Of a stretch of 64,000 nt of DNA, positions 21,653-33,446 are shown piece after piece (position 1 is the stretch's first letter; every line of letters starts with the position of its first letter). The notes below the pieces were generated by a model. It was not told where the DNA came from, made no database searches, and saw only the letters and a program-made list of their open reading frames with translations. Origin of the DNA: Nepenthes gracilis (Eukaryota; Streptophyta; Magnoliopsida; Caryophyllales; Nepenthaceae). The stretch lies in contig BSYO01000024.1 of assembly GCA_033239525.1 (NCBI GenBank), positions 11,369,991 to 11,433,990 of the forward strand, written 5' to 3'. The translations under genes were made by a program, and so were the position numbers.

Positions 21653-22920
21653 TCAATGAGAATGATATCCTTTATCTATGAAATCTGTTATGTCTGAAAC
21701 AGAAGAAAAAGATTGAATTTGAATTTTTACTTCTTCCGTGCTTTTTCTTTGCCCACTTTTCTTTTCCAACTTCTTCAACTTTTCATGAACCAGCATTGAA
21801 GTTAAACCCACAAATAGCGCCGCCAGTAAACCACCGCAGACCGTCACCAAAGCGGCAAACATCCATCCCCCGTCTTGAGTCCGATCCATGGTAACCCATC
21901 TCGCAGCAATGTAGGCGGTGATCATGAACAGCACTGCCACACACATTAATTTGTGGATCACAGCCAGCAGCCTCATCAATGGCTTCCTCTTAAAAGGAAT
22001 GATGCTTACAAGGACCAGAACAATGCTAAGAGACAAGAACATGGCGACGTCGTTACTTACGACAAACACCTTGAAAGCGGCTGCTCGGCCCAGCGTTGGT
22101 TTTCCGATGAGTGGCCCGTCCTGGTAGAAACCACCGGGAGGATTTGTGCAGCCACCGAAAGCCACGGTGGCTATCAAAACGGCAGCAACTGCGATGGTGT
22201 TCCTCACATTTTGTAGCGCCTCCAAGTGCATGTTAGAGTACTTTATTATGTTCTTTTTCCGATCAACCGAGTAGTTTTCTTCGTCAAAGTTCGCTTCCTG
22301 GATTCTTGGTCTCGGAATTTTGGGAAAGCTCCTCCTAATCTTTGGATAATCCTCAACAAATCTACTGCGGGATTTGCTAAGTCCTGAGCTTTATAAATTA
22401 TCATTTCGGTACCAATTAAGATATTAGAAAAATATTAATTACTAAAATTGATTTAATTTTTACAAATAAATAATACAATTGACTGGAATTAAGCGGTAAA
22501 ATGAAGTTAACTCTACTAGAATAATAATTGGTACTTTGGGCCTAATATTGGGTTTGTGTTTTTCCCAATAGTTCATTTTTCCTGACTGTTCTTCAAGGGG
22601 CGAATGAATTTTTTCATGGGAAGTAGTCTTTACTTGTCCAGATGTAAAAATGAGTTTTCATTTGGAACTACTAAATGAGACTTGCTGAAAACTGTCATCA
22701 CAAATTCAATCTATTTACCTCTCCGAATAAAACGACTTTCACTGTCAGATTGATCTGGCAGATCAGGATCAATCTCATCCAGATTCTCGTAGTAGTTCCA
22801 GACGTAAGCAGCAGCTGCTTTCGCCATATCTTCATCTTCGACCGCCAATGTCTCTCTTGCTTCATCTCTCTCATCCATCCCCTTCCCTTGCAGCTGCTCT
22901 CCATCCATCTCGTTTTGCAT
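21653..22920 (-). CDS. PGG-domain membrane protein (ankyrin/ACD6/ITN1-type C-terminal module), two exons
   Basis: Exon 1 is 22920-22719 and exon 2 is 22383-21653, joined across a GT-AG intron (22718-22384). The phase-1 junction keeps the frame open and gives about 310 residues. Exon 2 carries a clear PGG domain: LEALQNVRNTIAVAAVLIA and, soon after, NPPGG. Four hydrophobic segments follow, at roughly residues 130-145, 180-197, 212-228 and 240-265. The charged C-terminal tail is cytosolic by analogy. PGG modules normally end plant ankyrin-repeat membrane proteins linked to cell death, defence or salt response, but no ankyrin repeats are visible here. Exon 1 is acidic (EDEDMAKAAAAYVWNYYE) and I do not recognise it. 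There is no frameshift or internal stop. It may be a genuine ankyrin-less PGG protein or the 3' part of a longer gene: the frame is open for 33 codons before the chosen ATG. Confidence 0.85.
22384..22718 (-). other. Intron of the PGG gene
   Basis: 335 bp and AT-rich. The donor is GAG|GTAAAT at 22719/22718 and the acceptor CTCAG|GA at 22384/22383. Splicing joins a split Gly codon and keeps one frame on both sides. A strong pyrimidine tract is not obvious, as is common in plant introns. Confidence 0.75.
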
Positions 22921-22966
22921 CGTTGATTTGATTGAAGCGTTTTCAGGTGGAGGATGATTTATTGAC

Positions 22967-23124
22967 CTAATCGACCGGAACCCGCCAATATTTTGCTGAT
23001 CGCGACCTTCTTGCCCAGTGAGTCAGCATCTTCTGGGCAGTTTCCGAGCTCCACTTAGGAAGATTCACATTGAACGGTGGCTCCTCGAGACGTTGTCTTG
23101 GAGTGTTGATAGGCGGCCGCTCAT
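22967..23124 (-). other. Coding-like patch upstream of the PGG gene
   Basis: On the minus strand a 52-codon frame without stops has non-random composition (EEPPFNVNLPKWSS, then AQKMLTHWARR) and ends in TAG at 22967. A second frame, in phase with exon 1 of the PGG gene, is open from about 23018 to 22921 (for example INHPPPENAS). The patch is GC-balanced and stops abruptly at 23126, where AT-rich DNA starts. It could be an upstream exon or a gene remnant. No family was recognised. Confidence 0.35.
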
Positions 23125-23125
23125 G

Positions 23126-23624
23126 GCATTTTATTTTGTTTTGTTTATATTATTTTTATAATAAACAATTACTTATATATTATTTTATTTCTTAATATTA
23201 AATATGAATATTTGAATTATTTAAATCCAAGTATAACTAATACAAGTATAAATCACGTAAGAATTTTAATATGCACTTTTAAAATATATTAAAAGTTTAA
23301 GATATAATTTATAAATATATGAAAGCAGCAATTATAAAAATTTTTAAAAAGTTATCCAATTTTATATAATTTTATCTCTTCCTCGCTAAATAGAAACATG
23401 CAAAATTAAATGAGCAAAGATTATTAATATACAACATAATTTATAAAGAAATTTTGAGTATGTAAGTATATACATATACTTGGAATATTGGAATAGTAGT
23501 TAGAAATATAGTAGTTAGAACTACATTGGAATATTATTGTGCAAAAATAATATTTAAATATGTTGTGTGTTAATTAAAGGCATGTATTTTATAAAAGTTT
23601 CATGAATGACAGTATGTGCATATA
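23126..23624. other. AT-rich spacer
   Basis: Very AT-rich sequence between the coding-like patch and the TSD of element A. No frame or repeat of note was seen. Confidence 0.6.
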
Positions 23625-23629
23625 TATGC

Positions 23630-24371
23630 GGATAAGTACTAATATTCAAGACCTACTATTAAGATCCGTTTTCCTAAAATTGAACCTTAATACCACAGAG
23701 ACCCAATAGGCCCAGAAGATCCAGACGCCAGACCCAACCCGCGTAGCACAATGGACTCAAAGTCCACTTGGGCCCATGGACTCAAGATGGGCCTCGGACG
23801 CCACCCTGCCTACAAAATTGACGTGCCAGAGATTTGATAATTGACCCTATTAGGCTGTAAGAGGAATGATAACTAGCGTAGCATGCGACCCTTTAGAAGT
23901 GACGTCACACCAGGTTCACGTGCACGCCACCTTACTGACATGGTAAAAGGGATTTGCAGAGTTGGTCGTAGAATTTTCTATACACGCCAACCCCACGTGG
24001 ACTTCTCTCAAGGGAAAGCTCATTACTATAAATACATTAATTGTTTATCAAACAAAAGATCCCAACATTTATACTTGCTTAGCCATTAAAGAAAGAGAAG
24101 AAAGGAGGAAGACTTAAGCGTATTCTATAATCTCCTTGTAATCAAACACATTATATTGAAACAAGTTTTCGAATGTAAATCCCGTGGTTTTCCCTTCTCA
24201 TTAAAGAGAAAACTTTCCACGTAAAAACTGTGTGCTTTAGTCTTCGTACTCTCTTTCTCCACTTCATTTCATCCTTTGTGTTGCAAGGGTCCTGCCCGAG
24301 TACTCATAAAGAGTCTGCAAACTCAACCAGGTCTTTGACCATACAAGTTCGCAATATCAGAGGACGTAACA
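23630..24371 (+). mobile_element. 5' LTR of element A
   Basis: 742 bp. The start GGATAAGTACT aligns with TGATGGGTACT of the 3' LTR (first base changed) and the end is GACGTAACA. TATAAATA at 24027-24034 is a good TATA box. Similarity to 31897-32646 runs the full length, including CTTTCCACGTAAAAA and CCCGAGTACTCATAAAGAG. Confidence 0.85.
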
Positions 24372-24389
24372 TTGATGCCGTCTGTGGTA
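24372..24389 (+). other. Primer binding site of element A
   Basis: TTGATGCCGTCTGTGGTA directly follows the LTR and resembles the TTGGCGCCGTCTGTGGGAA-type site usual in plant Tat-like elements, with a few transitions. Element B has the matching site at 48989-49008 on the minus strand. Confidence 0.7.
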
Positions 24390-24465
24390 AATGACTAAAA
24401 GTCAATTTTTTATGTTTTTTTAGAAATTTTTCAGAAGTTTGCTTATGCCTTCCCCAAAGTTAAGT

Positions 24466-26140
24466 ATGGCAAACACGAGAGTACAAGCAAGTGACCCTAT
24501 CAGAGACGCGGCCACATCTGATAACGGCCTAGCCGCGCATATCAAGGTGGAAGATCATCCTGATTCGGTGGTACGGGTGTTGGCCATAATGATGGACGAT
24601 ATGTTCAGAGCCATCTAGACCCTCTACTAAAAATTTGATGATAGGATGAGGAGAGCGCCACCCAAGGCCTTCTAGACTGCGACGACCCAGAATAGGGGTA
24701 AGGGGAAGAAACACCCCAGCAAGCAAGTTGACCAGCATTAGGCTCTGAGCACCCAAGTTACCTCAAGCAGTGAAATCCCTCAGCGACTTGAGGGTTGCTT
24801 GGATCCTCAGGTTTAGGAGGAGAGCCATGAGAGGCCCAATCCTCGCTCCATTCGCAACAACCAGGAGCGTGCCATTCAGGATGACGCACCTCCCAGGGTT
24901 AGGAGGCCCCAGAATCGCAAGCAGTACAAGAGCCATATGAGTTGAGGAACTACCTCAACCAGAAGAATGCGGTGGCCTCACTCCATGTGGAGGAAAGATT
25001 GGAGAAGGTGGAGAATCCAGTCTTTGGCAGAAACAACGGAGGAGGAGTTGGCTTACTCTAATCTCCGTTCATGGCGGAGATTAGGACTAGGCCACTCCCC
25101 GAAGTTCAAGATGTCAAACCTCGATATCTACAATGGAATTACTAATCCGATAGATCATCTTAATTACTTTAGCGAGCACCTGAGCCTCTAAGGCCTAGAT
25201 GAGATGATCATATGTCAGTGCTTCCTTTTGACGCTTAAAGGCGACACGAGAGTGTGGTTCTACGGACTGCTAACTGATTCCATTCACTCATTTTGTGAGT
25301 TGGCAGTAAGTTTCCTCTTGCAATTTGCCTCCAATCGAAGGAGCCCTAGCACCTCACCCGAGTGAAGCATGGTGCCGGGGAGAGCTTGATGCGATTCCGG
25401 GCTTGATTTATAGCGGAGGCTAAGCAAATCCAAAAGTTGGCTGATAATGTGAAACTGAACATGTTCTTATCCGCCATGGAAGGAGGAGTTTTCTTCAAAC
25501 ACCTCATTCACAAAGGACCCCAGATGTTCACAGAGGCCAAGGGCGTGGCGCAAACATACATCGTGGCCGAAGAAGCCAACGACGTGAAGAGGCTAGAGAA
25601 GAACGAAAACTTCCACCCGAGGGAGGTGGAAGGAAAGAGAAAAGGCAAGGACCATCAAGGCCCCTAAACAATTAAGAAGCTGTATAAGTCTGAGCAGGTC
25701 GTTCGAAGGGAGCCCAGGTTAATAAATCTCACTTCTATTAATGACACTCGTACCAATGTCCTGATGTAGATCGGGATGAGAAATTCCTAAAATGGCCCAA
25801 AGCGCTGAAGAATCCTGAACGTAGCGACTAGTTGAAATACTATTGTTACCATCGCTGCGGATGCCATAGTACGAAGGACTGCCGGACATTGCAAAAGGAG
25901 ATCAAATAGCTAATAAAGATGGGTCATCTTAATCGCTTCCTGCCAAGATTCGGACAAAGCTCTAGAACAACGGGTGATGTTGAGATTGACTAGCCCAGAA
26001 ACTGAGTGACCGTGGGAACTGTAAACATGATATCAACTTACCCAACCCGTGAAGACGCTCAGGAGATCATCCAAGCTAAAAGACCAAGGGTAGGAAATAG
26101 GGATGAAGTTATCAATTTTAGCAATAAGGACAAGGCCCGT
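24466..26140 (+). pseudogene. gag of element A, many stops
   Basis: It opens MANTRVQAS, parallel to MVNTRTQAS of element B. The central capsid part (about 25080-25330) has the retrotransposon gag pattern (F.MSNLDIYNGITNPIDHL, then LTLKGDTRVWF). The C-terminal part (25437-25667) matches B's, including AEEANDVKRLEKNE. A knuckle-like HRCGCHSTKDC lies near 25850. At least ten stops interrupt it, typically TAG or TGA where Trp, Gln or Arg is expected. It encoded the virus-like-particle protein of the retrotransposon. Confidence 0.75.
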
Positions 26141-26640
26141 AGAACTTTCCCTCACTCTGATCCCCTGGTTGTAACCGCACTGATTTCAGATGGATCAAAT
26201 GACTACTAAATAAAACGAGTCTTTATTAATAATGAAAATTAGATAAATTTACTTTATCTTGATGCGTATTTTAAATTATGGCTTAAGAGCGGTCAAATGA
26301 GAGTAGCCGAAGGGCTCCTCTACGAACTGGACAATAAGCCAATATCAGTTTAGGGTGTCATCCAGTTAGAGGTCATACTAGAGACATACATGAGGACTGC
26401 ATCTAAGGTCCTCAGCTTCTTGGTCGTGGACCTCCCATCAGTTTACAACACAATATTTGGACGTCCTTACTTGACCGCCTTCGGTGCTGTCAATTCTATT
26501 TCGTATCCAAAGATGAAATTTTTGACTCCATTTGGGATTGGGAGGTCCTCGAATACCAAGATGTTGGACGGACATGCTACCAGTCCCAAGTCACGCAGAC
26601 CCCTCTTCCCCAGCCTTTTAAAAACCTAGACTTACGAGAC
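26141..26640 (+). pseudogene. Aspartic protease region of element A
   Basis: DPLVVTALISDG leads into the active-site loop, read here FINNEN, where retropepsins have D-(T/S/N)-G. The flap and C-terminal motif follow: LVVDLPSVYNTIFGRPYL and then FGAVNSISYPKMKF. Three or more in-frame stops are present. Element B has FIDNEN at the same place, so the loss of the usual Gly may be older than either copy. Confidence 0.75.
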
Positions 26641-26879
26641 GAAGCAACATTGCAACAAACACAGTCCGAAAAGCCAACTGTTCGAGTCCCACTGGATTCA
26701 AGAGATCAAGAGAAGTATGTCCAAACAGGAACCTCTCTACCCCAATCCATCCGAGACCAACTTGTCAGTTTTTACTTGGGTGCCAACTAACTTGCCAGGG
26801 ATCTCCACAGAAATAATGATCCATAAACTGGGCCTAGATTTTGATCACAGGCCCGTCAAGTAAAAACATAGAAATTATT

Positions 26880-28185
26880 CAGCAAAGAAATTGGTTGCCA
26901 TACGGAAGAAAGTGAAAAAGCTCCTGGACGCAAGATTCGTCCGGAAGGTACAGTACCTGGACTGGTTGTCAAATGTAGTCATGGTGAAGAAGAATAACGA
27001 GAAGTGGAGGATGTGTGTGGATTTTACGAACCTCAATAAAGCATACCCCAAAGACAATTTTTTTCTACCTAGAATTGATCAACTTGTAGATTCAACGTCT
27101 AATCATGAGCTTTTAAACTTTATGGACGTGTACTTAGGTTATAACCAAATAAAAATGAGTCCCAAAAATGTGGAGTATACGTCATTCATGACAGACCAAG
27201 GAACTTACTGTTACAAAGTCATACCCTTCGACCTCAAGAATTCGGGTGCAACTTACCAACGACTCATAAATAAATTGTTCAAGGGCTAGATCGGACAAAA
27301 TGTGGAGGTCTATGTAGACGATATGCTGGTCAAAAGCCAAATAATCGATCACCATGTCCAGGATCTGGCCGAGACCTTTAGTGTGCTCAGAACTCACCAG
27401 ATAAAACTCAACCCAAGTAAATGTGCATTTGGAGTGGCATCTAAAAAGTTCCTGAGCTATATTGTTTCACATTAAGAAATCGAGGCTAACTCAGAAAAGA
27501 TCAAGGACATCCTTGATATGAAATCTCCTCAATCAATAAAAGAAGTCTAGAAACACACTGGACAGATAGCTGCTCTCTCTCACTTTTTGGCCAAATCAGC
27601 CGAGAAGCACTTGCCATTCTTCAAGACCTTGTGAGGAATGAAAACCAATAGCTTTCAATGGAATAATGACAGTGAGGAGACGTTATGAGGACTTAAGAAC
27701 TATCTACTGAATCCTCCTCTCTTAACTTCTTCCCAACCAGGCGAGGAGCTATACTTGTATCTCGGTGTATCTGACACGGCCTTAAGCTCGATGTTAGTAC
27801 AACAGCAAAATGATAAACAACAATCCGTGTATTACGTGAGTAAAATCCTGGTAGATGCATAAACCAGTTACCCCCACACGGAGAAAATTGCTTTAGCATT
27901 GGTGTATTCTGCTCGGAAGTTTAGACCCTACTTCCAAGCACATAAAGTAGTGGTCCTAATTGATCAGCCGTTGAGAGCAATTCTACAAAAGTCCGAGATA
28001 TCAGGATGACTGGTCAAGTGAGCCATTGAGTTGGGAGAGTTTATATTGAATTTTGTCAGAGGCCACCTTGAAAGGGTCAGGCCCTCGTGGACTTCATTGT
28101 CGAAACAACGACCCCCGCCATTGGTCATCTAGACCATCGCAATGGGGACAAGCCAAAAGAAGTAACAACATGGACGCTGCTCAAA
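26880..28185 (+). pseudogene. Reverse transcriptase and RNase H of element A
   Basis: RT begins near KKLLDARFVRKVQY and includes KWRMCVDFTNLNKA and the catalytic YVDDML (about 27310-27327). A stop precedes IGQNVEV. The thumb and connection (KLNPSKCAFGV, then SYIVSH) follow, and the native RNase H (GEELYLYLGVS...YYVSKIL) lies at 27740-27930. The reading stays parallel to element B up to a TTWTL motif at about 28160-28180. There the archaeal-type RNase H begins in B but is missing here. Stops are spread throughout. Confidence 0.85.
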
Positions 28186-28227
28186 GAAGCATGAGACCCC
28201 GCGGAGGTGAAAACAACAGCGAGTAGC

Positions 28228-28461
28228 TCGTTATTACAATAAAAAGGTGAAAGCGCAACGGTTCAATGTTGGGGACCTAGTGCTAAGGAGTATAGGGGCC
28301 ATGGATAAGAATACCGGCCGGAATAAACTCTCTCCAAATTGGGAAGGGCTATTCCTGATCTCCACCATTATTTGAAACAGGGTCTATAAGTTGTACACCT
28401 AAGAGGGCAGACTAGTCCCTCAGACATGGAAGGCTGCGCACCTCAAAAAATACTATCAATA
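28228..28461 (+). pseudogene. Integrase C-terminal remnant of element A
   Basis: RYYNKKVKAQRFNVGDLVLR and the following LSPNWEG and TWKAAHLKKYYQ match the end of integrase in element B (43443-43620) and end at TAA at the same place. The zinc-binding domain and the DDE core are absent. A deletion of roughly 1.5-2 kb joined the RNase H boundary to this piece (size inferred from B). Confidence 0.75.
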
Positions 28462-28650
28462 AATACATGTTCAGATGGCCAGGTAGGGCAAAACGCATCA
28501 TTCGATGTGACTGCAACACATTTCATGAATATAATTAAGTGTATTTTCTTTTATTTCCTGTCTTACATTTCATTGAATGCTTGCATGTCATTTTATTAAC
28601 TCACAAGATCTAAACTGTCCCTAAGTCAAGTGAAAGCAACCATTTCATTT

Positions 28651-28835
28651 GTTCTAAAACTCGTATGTGTCCAAGTGGTCCAATAGGTCATACTTAAAAC
28701 TCGGCTGTATTCGAGCGACTCAAGAGGTCGTACTTAAAACTGACTACGTCCGAGCGGCCCAATAGGTCGAACTTAAAACTTGGCCACGATACCAAGTAAC
28801 CTTAGAGGTTGGGTTTAAAACTTAGGGGGCTTGAA
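28651..28835 (+). repeat. 40-bp tandem repeat between pol and the antisense ORF, element A
   Basis: The string ACTTAAAACT or a close variant recurs at about 28652, 28691, 28731, 28771 and 28813, each followed by a related (G/C)GAGCG..CAA.AGGTCG segment. That is four to five units of 40-42 bp. Element B has a different repeat of similar period at the equivalent place (43095-43240). Confidence 0.75.
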
Positions 28836-29064
28836 ATAGCAAGCAAACGACAACCCTAGATGTAGCATCTTCAATCTAAGACGATCAAAAGGTTCAGACA
28901 TTAAGTTAGTATAAGATTAAGTTACTCTAACAGCAAGTCATAAGGAAACCAAACGCTCGAACAGTTCGAGCAAAAGAAACAAAGTGCATGCACAAATAAT
29001 ATTAATTTTATTCATATATACAATGTGTGTACAACGGTATATGGAAAAAAAAACTTCTACAAAT

Positions 29065-31176
29065 TTATAGACATCCCTCAGAAGGTCCTAACTGAGAGGA
29101 AGTCTCTTGCTGCTGCTGTCCTCGTGAACTAGAATGCCTTGCTTGGCTTGACGATCCCGGCCGCCTAGAAGATCGAGGATAACTGGCTAACCCAGGCCGA
29201 GAATGGCTGGGAAACACCCTTCCTGAAAGGCCATACAAGTCCTCTAAACACGTGGCAATGGCGTTCCAAGGATCGAACATAGCCGTGGGGAACTATGGGT
29301 GCAGTAATCTCATCACTCGGCGGCATAGGTTAATATCGTCCTAATATTTTCCCTCCAGCGCCGGTGCCATGTCCGCGGCCCTTACCAAAGTTCTCAGCAC
29401 CTCCTCCAACTGGAGGTTCCTACCTCGGAGAAGCTCGTATTGGATCTGCCGAAGCTTTAATGTGTCCTCAAGGGAGGCAATTTTTCCTTTAGCATCAGCA
29501 AGCTTAACTTTCAGGCGTTGGTTGGCCTCTCCAATAGCTCTAAAGGACTCAAGCTCGGAGCAAGTTTGGGCGACATCACCAATGAGCCGCCCGAGGTTCC
29601 CAGCTAGCTCTTGGAACTGCAAGAGAAGATCAAGCTGTTAGAGCAAAGTAGATGGGAACTAAAAAGCTAAGGAATGACAGAAAGATACCTGAGAAACGAG
29701 AGAGTCGCTGGTTGAGCGCTCCCCCAAGAAGTCCCAAACTCCGATGGCTCGGCAGCAGGTACCATAGGAACCTCAACCCTGGTCTCGGACGTGCGGGCGT
29801 CTCCATTAAAATCGAAGACTGGGGTCCCAACAGTTCCAAAAGGCTCTGCAGCCCCAGTCTCACCTTCTTCAGTGCTTGGAACCCCAGCAATGTCCCCACC
29901 AAGGGCTCCTCTTGGGCCTAAGGCAAAATCATCATTGGGCTATAAATTTGGATTTCAAGGCAAGGGAGCTTAGTAGTCTCTGCAGCAGGCAGCTCAATGA
30001 CATGACTCTCCTCGACCTCAACAGTATCAGCAGTTGTTGTCATCATCATTATCACTACTTCATCGGTCCAAGCCACCTTAACCTCCCTTGCAGCCTGCTC
30101 CCTAATGGTGTCATCGGATGGATTGTCCATCCAGTCTGAAATCTCACCAATAAACCCAGAAGGGATATGACGATTTGGCTCATTAGGGAAAGGTTGGGCG
30201 ACAGGTGGATCTGCGAGTTGGTGCGCAAACTCAGAAGACTGCATAGATGACTCAGCAAAGGCTGAAGGTCTGACACCTTCAATGTCTCGGACTAGGCCTG
30301 CCTACGAAGGTCTCGACTGCCTGAAAAGATGTGCTATCACAGTGTCATCGTCGTTGGATGAGGAGTACTCAACGATGGCCACCCGACTTTTTGAAATCTT
30401 AGTCTGACGACTCTTCCTTGGACGCTCTGTTGGTTCCTTGATCCTCAAAGGCCTCTCCATCTTCTTTGACTTCTCTTCTTCTTCTTTAGAGAAGCAGCAG
30501 CAGTAGCGACACCAGAGTCATCAGCCTAAGACCCCCACTTGGCTCTCTCCAAATTCTCAGGCCTCAGCCAGGCGTTCTTATTTTTATTAAAGGAGCCAAG
30601 GTTGGCCATCACCAAATCGATGACCTCCTTGGAAGCCTCCCTCTCCTCTTTGGAGGCGTTCGAGCGGTGTTGGGAAACCACGTTTCCCCAAGTATTGTCA
30701 ATGGCCCAGTTCTTTCATACTGATAAGAAGAAGTATTTATCTTTTCATCTCTTGGTGAAATCAAGGTTTCCACCACTCATGACCGTAAACTCAGGACGTG
30801 GACTCATAATGATCTTGTGAAAATTATGGGTGAAGCAAAATATCACCTTCACTATGACAACCTCAAACACTTTCTCATGACAACGTGCAAAATTTCAAAG
30901 GGAAACGAGGTACCTAATGGTATTAGGCTTCAGCATCACGAACGGAACCCCGAGTGCCCTCATGATGACATACAGTTCCATGGAGACAGGAAAACGAAGC
31001 CCACCCTTGAGATAGATTTCGTACACAGTTATGAACCCATCAGACGGGCTACATGTCCTATCATGGGACTCGGAGACCACCATCGCCATCGAATCAATGA
31101 TGTCATACTTCATGCGAATGGCATTAAGACTAACCAGAGACGAGGAAGACACGATGTCTTTGACTCCATGAGCCAT
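29065..31176 (-). pseudogene. Antisense ORF of element A: gypsy-type putative transposase domain plus coiled coil
   Basis: On the minus strand the N-terminal frame (31176-30895) has VYEIYLKGGLRFP, then YVIMRALGVP and LKPNTIRYLVSL, matching elements B and C (PF04195-type domain). Downstream (29622-29341) lies a coiled-coil stretch with IGEANQRLKVKLADAKGKIASL-like heptads. A short C-terminal piece (29280-29065) ends in Gln- and Ser-rich sequence. Several stops and frame changes lie between them. The ORF is opposite to gag-pol and sits between pol and the 3' LTR, as in B. Its function is unknown. Confidence 0.7.
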
Positions 31177-31885
31177 GGAAGCTTAGAGAAAGAGCACAAA
31201 AGAAACGAGAAGAAGAAATCTTGGGAGAATGGCAGCCAAAGGGTTCAAGAGAAAAGTCATAGGGTTGCGTGGTGAAAAGTGAAGGCAGGAATAAAATTTG
31301 AAAATGACTGAAAAGGCTCAAAGGCGCACCCCATCATTACCCTTGCCACACATCAATCACCCATACGCTGCCAGAAATAGTGGGCTTTGCGATTCCAAGG
31401 CAACATCAACTCATTGAATGTGCATTTAATTCACTTTAATGGCAGAAATGGTGGCGCAAGCCGAGTTCTTGGACTTAGAGGGAGTTCTCGGACATCAATG
31501 CGCTTTGACGTACTTGGATGTGCCTTCGTCAGAGCCTATGATCCCCACATTATCCGAGGACATCTTTGGGTCTCGGGCAAACATGCAAAGACGACAATCA
31601 CTTATAAATGCCCAGCAGTGTATGAAATCCAAAAATCCCTCGGACGTCCTGGTCAGGCCATTGACCTAAAAATCCCCCGAATGTTTTGAGTAAAATGCAA
31701 GCCTTAGCGAGTTCTCAGACATTTTCGTTACATGTCCCCGGGTTTTTGGTTCCAACCATACCCACAGACATTTACAAGAAGCAAAGGCGCGAGAAGATTC
31801 TCCATGGAGAGAACCTTCACGCAAAACTCATTCGCGATCACTTGACATACCAAAGGGCGGGCCAATGTCCCCAAACCCTTTGGTA

Positions 31886-31896
31886 TGTGGGGCTAG
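31886..31896 (+). other. Polypurine tract of element A
   Basis: TGTGGGGCTAG directly precedes the 3' LTR start TGATGGG. It is the plus-orientation counterpart of the CATGGGGGGCTA tract in elements B and C. Confidence 0.6.
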
Positions 31897-32646
31897 TGAT
31901 GGGTACTGATACTCAAGGCTTACTGTTAAGATCCATTCCCCTAGAATTGGTCCATTTTACCACAAAGACTTAGTAGACCCAAGAGGCCTAGGAGGTCCAG
32001 GCGTCAAAGCCAGCCTGCGTAGCACAATAGACTCGAAGTCCACTTAGACCTGTGGACTCAATGTGGGTCTTGAACGTCACCCCACCTGCAAAATTAGCGT
32101 GCCAGAGATTTGGTAACTGACCTTGTCAGGTTGCAAGAGCAATGATGGCCAACAGAACACGTGACCCTGCAGAAGTGGCGTCATACCAGGTTCGCGCGTG
32201 CACGCAACCATTCTGACATGGTAAAAGGGATTTTATAGAGTTGGTGGCAGGATCCCCTACACACACCAATCCCACATGGACTCCTTTCAAGGGAAAGCTT
32301 ATCATTATAAATACATTAACTATTTATTAAACAAAATATCTCAATATTTATACTTGCTTAGCTATTAAAGAGAGAGAAGAAAAGATAAAGATTTGAGTGC
32401 ATTCTGTAATCTCATTGTAATCAAACACATTATAGTGAAACAAATTCTCAAATCCAAATTTCATGATTTTTTTTTCTCAAGAAAAAGCTTTCCACGTAAA
32501 AATTGTGTGCATTAGTTCTCGTACTCTCTTTCTCCACTTCATTTCAACCTTTGTGTTGCACGGGTCTTGCCCGAGTACTCATAAAGAGATCACGAACTCA
32601 GCCGAGTTCTTATCTATACAAGTGCGCAAGATCCAAGGACGCAACC
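31897..32646 (+). mobile_element. 3' LTR of element A
   Basis: 750 bp, TGATGGGTACT...GACGCAACC. TATAAATA is at 32306-32313. CATGC follows, matching TATGC before the 5' LTR at four of five positions. Confidence 0.85.
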
Positions 32647-32651
32647 CATGC

Positions 32652-33441
32652 AATAGATAAACTCCTTAACTATATAACTATTAAGTATTTAAAATAATAA
32701 ATAATTTTAAAAAAAAAAATAATAATAAGAGAAAGATGATATAGATAGACTTTTCTTAAATTTAAAATTACATAAAAATCTCTTAAATTTTATTTGTTTC
32801 ATATTGCTCTTACATTTTCTCTCTCTTTTCTTTTTATTTTTCTCTCTATTTTTTTCAAAATCGTACAAAAACGACTAAAAGTTAGTCAATAGAAGCTTTT
32901 ATGAAAAATTGGTACTTGTATGCCTATCAGGTGCGCATTAAACGTCAAGTGAATATCAAATGCCTATATTCTATTTTAAGCACACACATGCATCCTTGGA
33001 TTTATTTTGAGTATAACCAATCTGTTCAAAATAAATACGAGTATCTCAAAGTCGTATTTTGGACACGATCTTACTATCCAAAATAATATATGCACAGGTT
33101 GGGTATTGGTTAGATATCACTCGATTTGATATAATTTGATTAAAGAATTAATTTTAACTAAAAATCACATTTAATATCGATATTTTTATTAATAAAAATT
33201 AATTAATCATTAAAAATATAATTGGTGTTCTATATAATACATATTCATTACCATTAATCGGTTTATATGATAATCTATATTGTCTTATACACACAAAATA
33301 TCAAAATTTATTCATGTGAAAACTTTTTTTAAAAAAATATTTTTCACAAAAAATATAAATTTGGTAAATATTTTCTTAAAATAAATGGAGTCCTAGTAAC
33401 AAATGATATCCAATGAATGGGAAATCTAACCCATATGAATT
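32652..33441. other. AT-rich spacer
   Basis: Very AT-rich with homopolymer tracts. The frame at 32901-33086 resembles no known protein. Nothing else was seen. Confidence 0.6.
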
Positions 33442-33446
33442 AGTTG

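Larger units (their letters stand above)
23630..32646 (+). mobile_element. Tat-like Ty3/gypsy retrotransposon A, 9.0 kb, decayed
   Basis: Two related direct LTRs (23630-24371 and 31897-32646) enclose gag, protease, reverse transcriptase, RNase H and a C-terminal piece of integrase on the plus strand. Tandem repeats and a minus-strand ORF follow. The presumed TSD is TATGC (23625-23629) and CATGC (32647-32651), four of five bases. The primer site and polypurine tract are in place. The coding region carries many stops and lacks the archaeal-type RNase H and the integrase core, so the element is non-functional. The LTR sequences differ considerably, which indicates an old insertion. Confidence 0.85.
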
